A stretch of DNA of 64,000 nucleotides from positions 1 through 64,000 of the forward strand of contig JAFAER010000126.1 of the NCBI GenBank assembly GCA_023423895.1, read 5' to 3'. Numbering within the stretch: the stretch's first letter is position 1; every line of letters starts with the position of its first letter. Below the pieces are notes generated by a model. It was not told the DNA's origin. It saw only the letters and a program-made list of their open reading frames with translations, and searched no databases. The stretch is from Pseudomonadota bacterium (GTDB taxonomy: Bacteria > Myxococcota_A > Polyangia > Polyangiales > Polyangiaceae). Positions 34,705-42,194 of the stretch are shown here, one piece after another. The position numbers and the translations under genes were made by a program.

Positions 34705-35900
34705 GATGCTCCGCCGTTGTTCACCGAGCCCGCGGCCTCCCGCGCCAGCGGAGGCGCGAGGAGTTGGCCCGTGGCGCGAAGAACGAGGGTCGCGGGCGAC
34801 GCGGCGTCGACTTCGATCTCGGTCGTTCCGGTCATCCCGTGCTGCAGAGGGATCCTCCCTGACGACTCGTTCGTGACCTCGAGCTCGACACGGACGTGCC
34901 CGTTCCGCGGCTCGCTCGCGACGGACGCGACGCGAGCACCGACCGCCCCGTATTGCGTCCACGGATAGCCGTCGAGCCGGACGCGAGCGATCTGCCCGGC
35001 GTGGACGCGACCTACGGACGTCTGCGGCGAGAGCTCGGCGACGACGCGCAGCACGCCGCGCGGGACGATGACACCCAGCTTCTCGCCCTCCTTCACCCAG
35101 CCGCCGGCTGTCCGAACGGCAACGTCCTCGACGCGTCCCGCCACCGGCGCCCGGATCGTCCGTCGTGCAATCTCGTGTTCGAGCTCGGCGATGATCGCGA
35201 GTGACGTCGAGCGCCGGCCTTCCAGCGTCGCGAGCTCTCGGCGGAGATCTTCGATGCGCGCGATGCCCTGGCTCTCGCGCGTCCTCTGCGCACGCGACTC
35301 GAGGTCGGTCTCGAACGCCCGTGCCTGCGCGGCGGCGCGCGTCTCGTCGGCACGAGCGAGCGCGCGTTTCGCCTCCGCCTCCGAGATCGCGCCGCTCTCC
35401 TGCAGCTTCTTCGCGCGAGCGGCCTCTTCGCTCGCGAGGCGTGCGCTCGTCGCTGCTTCGTCGTGTTTTGCCTTGCCGCCCTGCACGGCCACTGCGGTTG
35501 CGGCGCGATCGTCGGCGAGCGAGCGCTCGTACGCCGCGAGCACGCGCGCCAGCGCGTCGATCTCCGGCGCGAGCGTCGCGAGTCGCGTGCGTTCCTCGGC
35601 GAGACGGCGCTCTTCCGCCTCGGAGTCGAGGACGGCCAGGACGGCGCCTTTCTCCACCTCCTGATCGAGCGCGAGGTCGAACAGCTCGATGCGGCCCGAC
35701 GTGGGCGCGTCGATCGAGTGTGCGGCACGCTCCGTCTCGAGCCTCGAGGCGCGGCTCACCTCGTAGACGCTCACCCGTGCGCCGAAGAACCACGCGAGCC
35801 ATGCGACGAGGAGGACGACGGCCGAGAGGATGCCGAGGTGAGGGAAGCGGGCTCGATCCGTCGCGACGGCGCGCATCGATTGAGCGAACGGTGCGGACAC
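34701..35900 (-). CDS. HlyD-family membrane fusion protein of peptide exporter
   Basis: The 399-residue protein starts at GTG 35900, preceded by GGAG at 8 bp; an ATG at 35876 is the alternative. A single membrane helix lies near the N-terminus (LGILSAVVLLVAWLAWFFGA). A biotinyl-lipoyl-like half follows (APTSGRIELFDLALDQEVEKG), then a long coiled coil rich in Glu/Arg/Ala (about 90-250), and the second lipoyl half (IRAPVAGRVEDVAVR). A beta-barrel domain ends it (VRVELEVTNESSGRIPLQHG). The adaptor should link the inner-membrane transporter to an outer-membrane channel, which is not encoded nearby. It is the first gene of the minus-strand export operon and is divergent from the repeat-peptide gene. 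Confidence 0.88.
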   Translation of the reverse strand: MSAPFAQSMRAVATDRARFPHLGILSAVVLLVAWLAWFFGARVSVYEVSRASRLETERAAHSIDAPTSGRIELFDLALDQEVEKGAVLAVLDSEAEERRLAEERTRLATLAPEIDALARVLAAYERSLADDRAATAVAVQGGKAKHDEAATSARLASEEAARAKKLQESGAISEAEAKRALARADETRAAAQARAFETDLESRAQRTRESQGIARIEDLRRELATLEGRRSTSLAIIAELEHEIARRTIRAPVAGRVEDVAVRTAGGWVKEGEKLGVIVPRGVLRVVAELSPQTSVGRVHAGQIARVRLDGYPWTQYGAVGARVASVASEPRNGHVRVELEVTNESSGRIPLQHGMTGTTEIEVDAASPATLVLRATGQLLAPPLAREAAGSVNNGGAS

Positions 35901-36087
35901 GGCCGCTGCTCCAGCAACGCGCGGGCCATCGTCTCGAAGGGCCGGCCAGCTGCGATTCCACGGGTTGTTCGGTGTCTGCCCGGCGGCGGCCGGTGCAAAG
36001 CGCAGGAATTGGTGAGCGTCGCTCTCAACTTTTCGTTTCTTGCGAGCCGCGCTGCGCTGGGAGGCCGGAAAACCGCATGAAAGCGCG

Positions 36088-36103
36088 TGGCACGTCACCT
36101 GCT
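36088..36103 (+). promoter_or_regulatory. sigma-54 promoter of the repeat-peptide gene
   Basis: The sequence TGGCACGTCACCTGCT has the invariant GG (36089-36090) and GC (36101-36102) exactly 10 bp apart, and TGGCACG matches the -24 consensus fully. The -12 half reads CTGCT instead of TTGCT. Transcription should start near 36114, leaving a leader of about 38 bases with a GAGGAGA ribosome-binding site at 36141. A sigma-54 activator gene lies 1.3 kb downstream. Confidence 0.65.
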
Positions 36104-36151
36104 GAGGTCGCCGTCGCGGGGGCGGTCCCCGCGATCCTTCGAGGAGACCCG

Positions 36152-36526
36152 ATGAACGCACAGACGAAGACGGAAGCGACGCAGCAGGCTCGGAGCGTGG
36201 AGACGGCGAAGAAGAGCGGCGGCGTCCGCGTGCGAAGCGGCGTGAAGGCGGGCCCGGGCGGCTTCGGCAATGGAGGCCTTCTGTTGAACCACAACGCGAC
36301 GAAGGGCGTCCGCGTGCGCAGCGGGGTGAAGGCCGGCGGCTGGAACCTCAATCACAACGCGACGAAGGGCGTTCGCGTGCGCAGCGGGGTGAAGGCCGGC
36401 CCCGGCGGCTTCGGTGGCAGCGGCGTTCTGCTGAACCACAACCAGGCGAAAGGCGTTCGCGTGCGCAGCGGGTTGAAGGCCGGCGATTTCAAGCTCAATC
36501 ACAACCATTCGTTCGCGCGCGCGTAG
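36152..36526 (+). CDS. putative Gly-Gly-leader repeat peptide precursor (four-unit)
   Basis: The 124-residue protein starts at ATG 36152 after a GAGGAGA site. Residues 1-24 form a polar leader ending AKKSGG. Four repeats follow, each opening VRVRSG(V/L)KAG (at 25-34, 53-62, 74-83 and 102-111) and ending LNHN (45-48, 66-69, 94-97, 115-118). Units 1 and 3 carry a PGGFGxxG insert; units 2 and 4 do not. The protein has no Cys and no membrane segment, and the core is strongly basic. The -2/-1 Gly-Gly and the adjacent C39 transporter suggest the leader is cut and the rest exported. The leader lacks the usual hydrophobic residues at -4, -7 and -12. No modifying enzyme is adjacent. I do not recognise the family. 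Confidence 0.75.
   Translation: MNAQTKTEATQQARSVETAKKSGGVRVRSGVKAGPGGFGNGGLLLNHNATKGVRVRSGVKAGGWNLNHNATKGVRVRSGVKAGPGGFGGSGVLLNHNQAKGVRVRSGLKAGDFKLNHNHSFARA
36221..36505 (+). repeat. four direct repeats within the peptide gene
   Basis: The four copies of the VRVRSG(V/L)KAG codons begin at 36224, 36308, 36371 and 36455. They differ mainly at synonymous positions, for example GGCGTC against GGCGTT and AGCGGC against AGCGGG. The alternating long/short pattern (with and without the PGGFG codons) suggests that a two-unit block was duplicated once. Confidence 0.85.
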
Positions 36527-36537
36527 CGAGCATCGTC

Positions 36538-37710
36538 ATGACGACCACGTCGGCGGCGTCCGTGGACGCGATCGAGGAACGTGAGGTCGCCGAAGCGAAC
36601 CAGCTTCACGACGACGCCGACGAGGCGCTCGGCGCGGGAGATCTCGCTCGCGCCGAGCGGTGCTGCCGGGAGGCGCTCGCTGTCTTCGAGCGGATCGACG
36701 GTGACGGTTCACCAGACGTCGCGAACCTGTCCATCACGCTCTCGCGCATCCTCGTCGCCAGCGGCGATCGCGCGGGAGCGGTCCGTGCGGCGGAGCGCGC
36801 CTGGGCGATTCTGCGACCGCTGGGCGACGAGATCCCGGAGGTGATGTTGCTCCGCCTCCTGGCGATCCAGCAGCTCGGCGTGGCCCTGAGGGAGGCCGGC
36901 GACTTCCGCGCAGCTCGTCCGCTGTTGCTACGCGCGGTCCGCGTCGCAGAGAAGTCGTTCGGTGCGGAGAGCTTCGAGCTCGCACACGCGCTCAACAACC
37001 TCGGCATTCTCTGCAAGTACACGAGCCGCTACGACGAGGGGCTCGCCGCCTACGACCGTGCCCTCGGGATCCTCGAGCGCGCGCTTGGCCCGGAGCATCC
37101 CGAGATCGCCTCGATTCATCACAACCTCGGTGGTCTCGAGCACCATCGCGGTCGTTTCGAGGAAGCTGCAGTGCACGCCGCACGGTCGCTCGCGATTCGC
37201 GAGGCGGCGCTCGGTCCGGAACATCCGACCGTCGCCGCGGACGCAGCTGCGTACGCCGCGATCCTCGTCGAGCTGGGGCGACACGACGAGGCACGGGCGC
37301 TGTACGACCGGGCCCATGCGACGTTCCTACGCGTGTACGGCGAGCGGCACTACGAGCTGGCGATGAACACGCACAACCTTGCAGCGCTCGACGCGTCCAC
37401 GGGGGACCTGGCCCGTGCCGAGGCAGGGTACAGGGCGGCGACAGCACTCTTTGCGGAGGCCGTTGGAGAGGACCACGCCGATACGGCGCTCGCACGCTAC
37501 AACCTTGCGTCGCTCCTGGCGATGACCGGTCGTCGCGAAGAGGCAACGCGGCTCTGCGTCGAGGCGCGTCATGCGTTCGAGAAGGCGTTCGGGAAGCGCC
37601 ACCCGCATGTGGTCTCGACCGTCGAGCTCCTCATCGAGCTCGGAGAGCCACCGCGAAATCTCGGTGCCCGTGGCGCGGTATGTCGTGCGAAGTATCCCGT
37701 TCGGGCGTGA
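36538..37710 (+). CDS. TPR (kinesin-light-chain-like) repeat protein
   Basis: The 390-residue protein starts 11 bp after the repeat-peptide gene, so the two are probably co-transcribed. It has no signal peptide. It consists of about seven to eight 42-residue TPR units of the kinesin-light-chain type, with recurring LAHALNNLGILCKYTSRYDE, LALGPEHPEIASIHHNLGGL and LAMNTHNLAALDASTGDLA segments. Such proteins bind peptides or partner proteins. Its closeness to the peptide gene makes a chaperone or immunity role for the peptide possible, but no sequence feature proves it. The C-terminus (LGARGAVCRAKYPVRA) is short and unrelated. Confidence 0.85.
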   Translation: MTTTSAASVDAIEEREVAEANQLHDDADEALGAGDLARAERCCREALAVFERIDGDGSPDVANLSITLSRILVASGDRAGAVRAAERAWAILRPLGDEIPEVMLLRLLAIQQLGVALREAGDFRAARPLLLRAVRVAEKSFGAESFELAHALNNLGILCKYTSRYDEGLAAYDRALGILERALGPEHPEIASIHHNLGGLEHHRGRFEEAAVHAARSLAIREAALGPEHPTVAADAAAYAAILVELGRHDEARALYDRAHATFLRVYGERHYELAMNTHNLAALDASTGDLARAEAGYRAATALFAEAVGEDHADTALARYNLASLLAMTGRREEATRLCVEARHAFEKAFGKRHPHVVSTVELLIELGEPPRNLGARGAVCRAKYPVRA

Positions 37711-37831
37711 AGACAAGGGGATCGGAGGAAGAGTGACGATTGGGACTTCGGGACGGTCGAAAGTCGACCATCTCATCGGGTATACTCCGCGCGCATCGTT
37801 CGACGGGTGTTCGGACGAAGGGGACGCAACG

Positions 37832-39478
37832 ATGGCTTTCGCGGATGACGCCGAATCTCCGTTCATCGACGAGACGGTCCCACCGTCCGTCAAGGTGAAC
37901 GCCGCACCCGCCGTCCGGCCGTGGAAGATCGCGATCGTCGACGACGAGCAGGAGGTCCACGACGTCACGGTGCTCGCCCTCAAGAGCGTCTCGTTCGCCG
38001 AGCGAGGCCTGTCGTTCTTGAGCGCGCGCTCGGCGCAGGTCGCCAAGCAGCTGCTCGTCGACCATCCGGATATCGCACTCGTCCTGCTCGACGTCGTGAT
38101 GGAGACGGACGACGCAGGCCTGTCACTCGTGAAGTACATCCGGGACGAGCTCGGAAACGATCACGTACGCGTCGTGCTCCGGACGGGGCAGCCTGGCCAG
38201 GCACCCGAGGCGACGGTCATCCGGCACTTCGACATCAGCGACTACCGGACGAAGACCGAGCTCACGTCGACGCGCCTGTTCACGACCGTCATCGCGGCGC
38301 TTCGGACGTACGAACAGCTCCAGGCCGTCGAGAAGCAGCGGGCCGAGCTCGAGCGCCTCTACACCGAGCAGAAGGCGGCGTACGAGGAGATCAAGGTCCT
38401 CAAGGCCGCGCTCGAGCGCGAGCGCGACTACCTCCGCGAGGAGGTGAAGGAGGCCGAGGGCGGCGGCGCTCTCATCGGAACGAGCCCCGCGTTCGAGCAG
38501 GTCCGCACGCAGATCGAGGCGGTCGCAAAGACGGACGCGACCGTCCTCGTCCTCGGCGAGTCGGGCGTCGGCAAGGAGCTCGTGGCTCGCGCCATCCACG
38601 AGAAGAGCAGCCGCGCCGGCGGCCCGCTCGTGAAGGTGAACTGCGCGAGCGTCCCGCGCGAGCTGTTCGAGAGCGAGTTCTTCGGGCACGTGCGCGGTGC
38701 GTTCACGGGCGCACATCGAGATCGCGTCGGGCGCTTCCAGCTCGCCGACGGCGGAACGCTCTTCCTCGACGAGGTCGGCGAGATTCCGCTCGAGCTCCAG
38801 GGAAAGCTCCTTCGCGCGCTGCAAGAGCGCGAGGTCGAGCGCGTCGGCGATACGCGCTCGCAGAGGGTCGACGTCCGCGTCGTCGCCGCCACGAACCGCG
38901 ATCTCAAGGCGGCCGTGGACGCGGGGACGTTCCGGGCAGACCTGTATTACCGTCTCAGCGTCTTCCCGTTGAAGATCCCGCCGCTCCGGGAACGGCGGGC
39001 TGACATCGTTCCGCTGTTCGAGCACTTCGTCGCGAAGACGTGCCAGAAGCACGGGCGGCCGTTCGTCCCGCTCTCACGCGAGGTCGCACGGATGCTCGAG
39101 AGCTACACGTGGCCAGGCAACGTCCGCGAGCTCGAGAACGTGGCGGAGCGTGCGCTCATCCTGTCGCCGGACGGGGTCCTCCGGCTCGACGCGGCGCTCC
39201 CCGAGCTCGCGGGAGCCGAGGCGCTCGAGCCGATGCGCCGGTCGGCCGATGTCCGAGACGATCTCCGTCCACCGCCGGTCCGCTCGATGACGATGCCGCC
39301 GCGTGGCTTCTATACGGTCGACGAGATGCGCGAGCTCGAGAAGCAGAACCTCGTCGCCGCGCTCGAGAAGGCGGCCGGAAAGATCGCCGGCGACGGCGGC
39401 GCGGCCGACCTGCTCGGGATGAAGCCCTCGACGCTGACGTATCAGCTCCGGAGCTTCGGTATCGGCCGGAAGTCCTGA
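37832..39478 (+). CDS. sigma-54-dependent response regulator (enhancer-binding protein)
   Basis: The 548-residue protein starts at ATG 37832. A receiver domain (about 32-150) has the acidic pocket VDDE and the phospho-acceptor D87 in LLDVVM. It is of the subtype with LRTGQPGQAPE and DYRTKTELT. A coiled linker (about 160-210) leads to the AAA+ domain: Walker A GESGVGKE, the sigma-54-contact loop GAFTGA in full, Walker B GGTLFLDEVGEIP, and ATNRDLK. A Fis-type helix-turn-helix closes it (AADLLGMKPSTLTYQLRSFG). The histidine kinase gene converges on it with 25 bp between the stops. It is a plausible activator of the sigma-54 promoter 1.7 kb upstream. Confidence 0.93.
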   Translation: MAFADDAESPFIDETVPPSVKVNAAPAVRPWKIAIVDDEQEVHDVTVLALKSVSFAERGLSFLSARSAQVAKQLLVDHPDIALVLLDVVMETDDAGLSLVKYIRDELGNDHVRVVLRTGQPGQAPEATVIRHFDISDYRTKTELTSTRLFTTVIAALRTYEQLQAVEKQRAELERLYTEQKAAYEEIKVLKAALERERDYLREEVKEAEGGGALIGTSPAFEQVRTQIEAVAKTDATVLVLGESGVGKELVARAIHEKSSRAGGPLVKVNCASVPRELFESEFFGHVRGAFTGAHRDRVGRFQLADGGTLFLDEVGEIPLELQGKLLRALQEREVERVGDTRSQRVDVRVVAATNRDLKAAVDAGTFRADLYYRLSVFPLKIPPLRERRADIVPLFEHFVAKTCQKHGRPFVPLSREVARMLESYTWPGNVRELENVAERALILSPDGVLRLDAALPELAGAEALEPMRRSADVRDDLRPPPVRSMTMPPRGFYTVDEMRELEKQNLVAALEKAAGKIAGDGGAADLLGMKPSTLTYQLRSFGIGRKS

Positions 39479-39503
39479 GTCGGCGGGCGGGCGCGCGAGG
39501 CGC

Positions 39504-41147
39504 TCACCCCTCGACGGGGAACGTCACCACGAACGTCGCGCCCTTGCCCGGCGCGGTGTCGAGATCGACGCGCCCGCGCAGGACGTCGGCGACGAGGGAG
39601 TGCACGATGTGGAGCCCGAGGCCGGAGCCACCACCGGCACGCCCGGTCGTGAAGAAGGGCTGAAACGCCTGTGCCTTCACGTCGTCGCTCATTCCGCGCC
39701 CGTCGTCGGCGTAGCGGAGCGAGACCTTCCCGTCAGGCAGCCGCGCCACGTGGACCTTCACGCGGACGCGCGTCGTGTCGGGCACCACCTCGGCCGCGGT
39801 GATCGCGAAGCCAGCGTGCATCGCCGTGTTCGTGAGGAAGTTGGTCACGATTTGCGAGATCGCGCCTGGATACGTCGTGCAATCGAGCTCGCCCTCGCTC
39901 GTGAAAGACACGGCGAGGCCGCTCTTGCGGGCGAGCGGTCCGAGGCTCTCCAGCGTCTCGAGCACGTACGCAGCGAGGTCCACGCGCCGCTGCTCCTGCG
40001 AGACGTGGTCCACCGACGCGCGCTTGAACTTCGTGATCTGGTGGGCGGCCCGCGCGAGGTTGGTCTCGACGAGGGAGATCGCCTGACCGGCACGGTCGAG
40101 GAAGCTGCGGAGGTCTCCCTTCGTGAGGGCGCCGCCTTCGAACTTGAGGCGCATCATCGCGAGCTCGTCCTGCGCGACGCCGTTCGCGGTGACGGCCACG
40201 CCGAGCGGCGTGTTGACCTCGTGCGCGACGCCGGAGACGAGGAGGCCCACCGTCGCGAGGCGCTCCTTGCGAACGAGCTCTTCCTGGGCCTCCTGGAGGC
40301 GCTCCAGTGATCGGCGCACCTCTTCCTCCGCGCGCTTTCGCTCGAAGTACGTCGGTACGTCGAAGCCGTGCTCGCGCATCGCGCCGGGGTCGATGCCGAA
40401 GTACTCGCGCGCCGCGGCCTCCACCCGATCGGGCTTCGCCATCACGAAGAAGCAGCCGTCGTCGCCGCGGGCTCGGCACTTGACCTCGAGCGCGGTCAGC
40501 TCGACACCGAAGCTCTCCTGACACCAGCCAGAGGAGTACCCGGTGTTCATGATGCAGACGGGGCCGTCCGACCGCCGGCCGGAACGGACGAAGCTCGCCG
40601 CCTCGAACGAGTACGGGTGCTCGTAGATGAGGAGGAAGTCGTCGCCCGGCACGGGGCGGCTCCGCCCGTCGATCGCGACCTGGGCCCAGCCCGTGTACGC
40701 GAAGTGCACCGGGCCGCTCGAGAGCTTCTCGACCGGATCGCGTGCACCGAGCTTCTCGTGCATCTTCCGGGCGTCGTGCAGACCGATGGTGTGCGCGATG
40801 TCGAAGAGGAACCCGCGCGCGATCGCGAGCGCTTCGCGCTCGCCGCGGTCGGCATACAGGTTGACGAGCGCATCGAGGAAGTCGATGGCGAAGGCGGATG
40901 CTCGGATGAGGATGTACCGCTCGCCGTCCACCGCGACGAGGGCCCGGGCGGGGTCGACCTCGGCACGCTGGAAGACGCCGCGCATCGTCATGGCGGCGTG
41001 ATCGAACGACGGCGCGATCTCCTCGGGCACCTTCACGATCGTCCGTGAGCTCGGCTCGAACACGCCTGCCCGTAGGCGAGCATTCTCGCGTTCGAGCTCT
41101 TCGATACGGGCCTTCAGCAGGGACGGGTCGGTCTGGTCTTTGCTCAC
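39504..41147 (-). CDS. histidine kinase with XylR_N-V4R-type sensor
   Basis: The 547-residue protein has an N-terminal coiled coil (LLKARIEELERENARLRAG). A XylR-N-like and V4R-type ligand-binding region follows at about 50-240: RYILIRASAFAIDFLDALVN, HFAYTGWAQVAIDG, and the V4R core GYSSGWCQESFGVELTALEV with C224 and C232 nearby. A second helix bundle leads to the H-box (GVAHEVNTPLG; H309) and an ATPase domain with NFLTN (N box), ADDGRGM (G1) and GSGLGLHIVHSL (G2). No membrane segment is seen, so sensing is cytoplasmic. V4R sensors in XylR-type regulators bind small aromatic ligands. Convergence with the sigma-54 response regulator gene suggests they form one two-component system. Confidence 0.9.
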   Translation of the reverse strand: MSKDQTDPSLLKARIEELERENARLRAGVFEPSSRTIVKVPEEIAPSFDHAAMTMRGVFQRAEVDPARALVAVDGERYILIRASAFAIDFLDALVNLYADRGEREALAIARGFLFDIAHTIGLHDARKMHEKLGARDPVEKLSSGPVHFAYTGWAQVAIDGRSRPVPGDDFLLIYEHPYSFEAASFVRSGRRSDGPVCIMNTGYSSGWCQESFGVELTALEVKCRARGDDGCFFVMAKPDRVEAAAREYFGIDPGAMREHGFDVPTYFERKRAEEEVRRSLERLQEAQEELVRKERLATVGLLVSGVAHEVNTPLGVAVTANGVAQDELAMMRLKFEGGALTKGDLRSFLDRAGQAISLVETNLARAAHQITKFKRASVDHVSQEQRRVDLAAYVLETLESLGPLARKSGLAVSFTSEGELDCTTYPGAISQIVTNFLTNTAMHAGFAITAAEVVPDTTRVRVKVHVARLPDGKVSLRYADDGRGMSDDVKAQAFQPFFTTGRAGGGSGLGLHIVHSLVADVLRGRVDLDTAPGKGATFVVTFPVEG

Positions 41148-41330
41148 GGCTGAAAGGGGGCGGCATGCACCGGGGGTGCCATGGGCCGTCAGGAAGGATT
41201 TCGCGCGCTTGTGCCCGCGATGACCACCTTTTCGTCGCAGATTCTGGAGAGCGACACCAATTTTCGAGAGTCGCTCGCGAATTCTTGCGTCGCTTCTTCG
41301 CTGCGCGCACGCCGCGCCTGGCGTCGCCGG

Positions 41331-42119
41331 TCAGCGGTACGGACGGGGCGTGCGGGAGAGGGACATCGCGACGATGTGGGCGAGGATGTCGAGGCTGGCC
41401 GAAGACGACATCGCGAGATGCTTCGGGCCAGCGTTGACGACCGTCGTGCCGGCGCGAACGGCGAGGAGTCGCGCGTCGAACGCCGCCGACGCGGCGCGCT
41501 CGCGTAGGGCGCGGATCAGGACCTCGAAGTTCTCCAGCTTCGAGATCTTCATCTCATGGGCAAGGCCGTCGTAACGAAGCTGGTTGGACGCGAGCAGCCA
41601 TGGAGGAGCGTCGGCGCGGAACACGTAGAGCACCGGTTCGCGGTCCTGCGTCACCCGCGTTGCTTCCTTCTCGACGGTCCTCGTCGCCAGCAAGCCGCCG
41701 GTCAGCGCTGAGCGCCCGAGGCTCACTTTGCGTTGACGCTCGACGACGACGTCTTCCGTCCGCGTGACGTGCGTGGCTCGCACGAACGCGGTCACCGCGC
41801 CGAGCGGCAGTCGCTGCTCCTCGCCCTGTCCGATGCCGATGAAGTCGCCGCCGTCGAACCGAAACGCTTTGGGACGGAACATGTCGTCGCTCGACGTCAC
41901 GGCGTCCAGCGCGCAGGCGACGGCATCGTGGCCGCGCGATCGAAGCTTGCTCAGGACGTCGAGCGTCCGGGTGCGGTCCTCGGTGCGGAGCACGATGACC
42001 GGCATCGGAGCGCGGAGCATGACGCCCGCCTCGTAGGCAGTGAGCCCGAGATCCGCTGCGAGACGTGGCGCCTCCTCCTCGACGCTGCGACCGAGCGCGA
42101 CGATGGCCACGATGTCCAC
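41331..42119 (-). CDS. conserved protein of unknown function
   Basis: The 262-residue protein starts at GTG 42119 (VDIVAIVALGRSVEEE); an ATG at 42158 would add 13 residues with no clear ribosome-binding site. It has no signal peptide or membrane segment. It opens with ATYPICAL short motifs such as LGLTAYEAGVMLRAPMPVIV and RTLDVLSKLRSRGHDAVACA, which recall a ferredoxin-like or ACT-like fold. The middle holds FRFDGGDFIGIGQGEEQRLP and ALTGGLLATRTVEKEATRV. I do not recognise the family. It lies between the histidine kinase and a phosphoesterase, with about 180 bp and 75 bp gaps, on the same strand as both. Confidence 0.7.
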   Translation of the reverse strand: MDIVAIVALGRSVEEEAPRLAADLGLTAYEAGVMLRAPMPVIVLRTEDRTRTLDVLSKLRSRGHDAVACALDAVTSSDDMFRPKAFRFDGGDFIGIGQGEEQRLPLGAVTAFVRATHVTRTEDVVVERQRKVSLGRSALTGGLLATRTVEKEATRVTQDREPVLYVFRADAPPWLLASNQLRYDGLAHEMKISKLENFEVLIRALRERAASAAFDARLLAVRAGTTVVNAGPKHLAMSSSASLDILAHIVAMSLSRTPRPYR

Positions 42120-42194
42120 GCTCCGAAGCCTAACACTCGAACGGCGCATCCGTCCCATGCCCGGACGGGATGCAAGACGAGGTTCAGCCGGGTA

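Noticed and set aside
32821..34968. 715-codon plus-strand frame opposite the PCAT gene
   Set aside because: It is antisense to an intact peptidase-ABC gene and is dominated by Arg/Glu/Pro repeats without motifs.
36221..36505. Repeats as a CRISPR array
   Set aside because: The repeats lie in frame inside a gene with a ribosome-binding site, and differences are mostly synonymous.
36152..36526. NHLP or nif11-type leader for the repeat peptide
   Set aside because: The leader is only 24 residues and shows neither a nitrile-hydratase-like nor a Nif11-like domain.
37780..37800. Sigma-70 promoter (TATACT) ahead of the sigma-54 regulator
   Set aside because: A good -10-like hexamer is present, but no convincing -35 at the right distance was found, so it is not listed as a feature.
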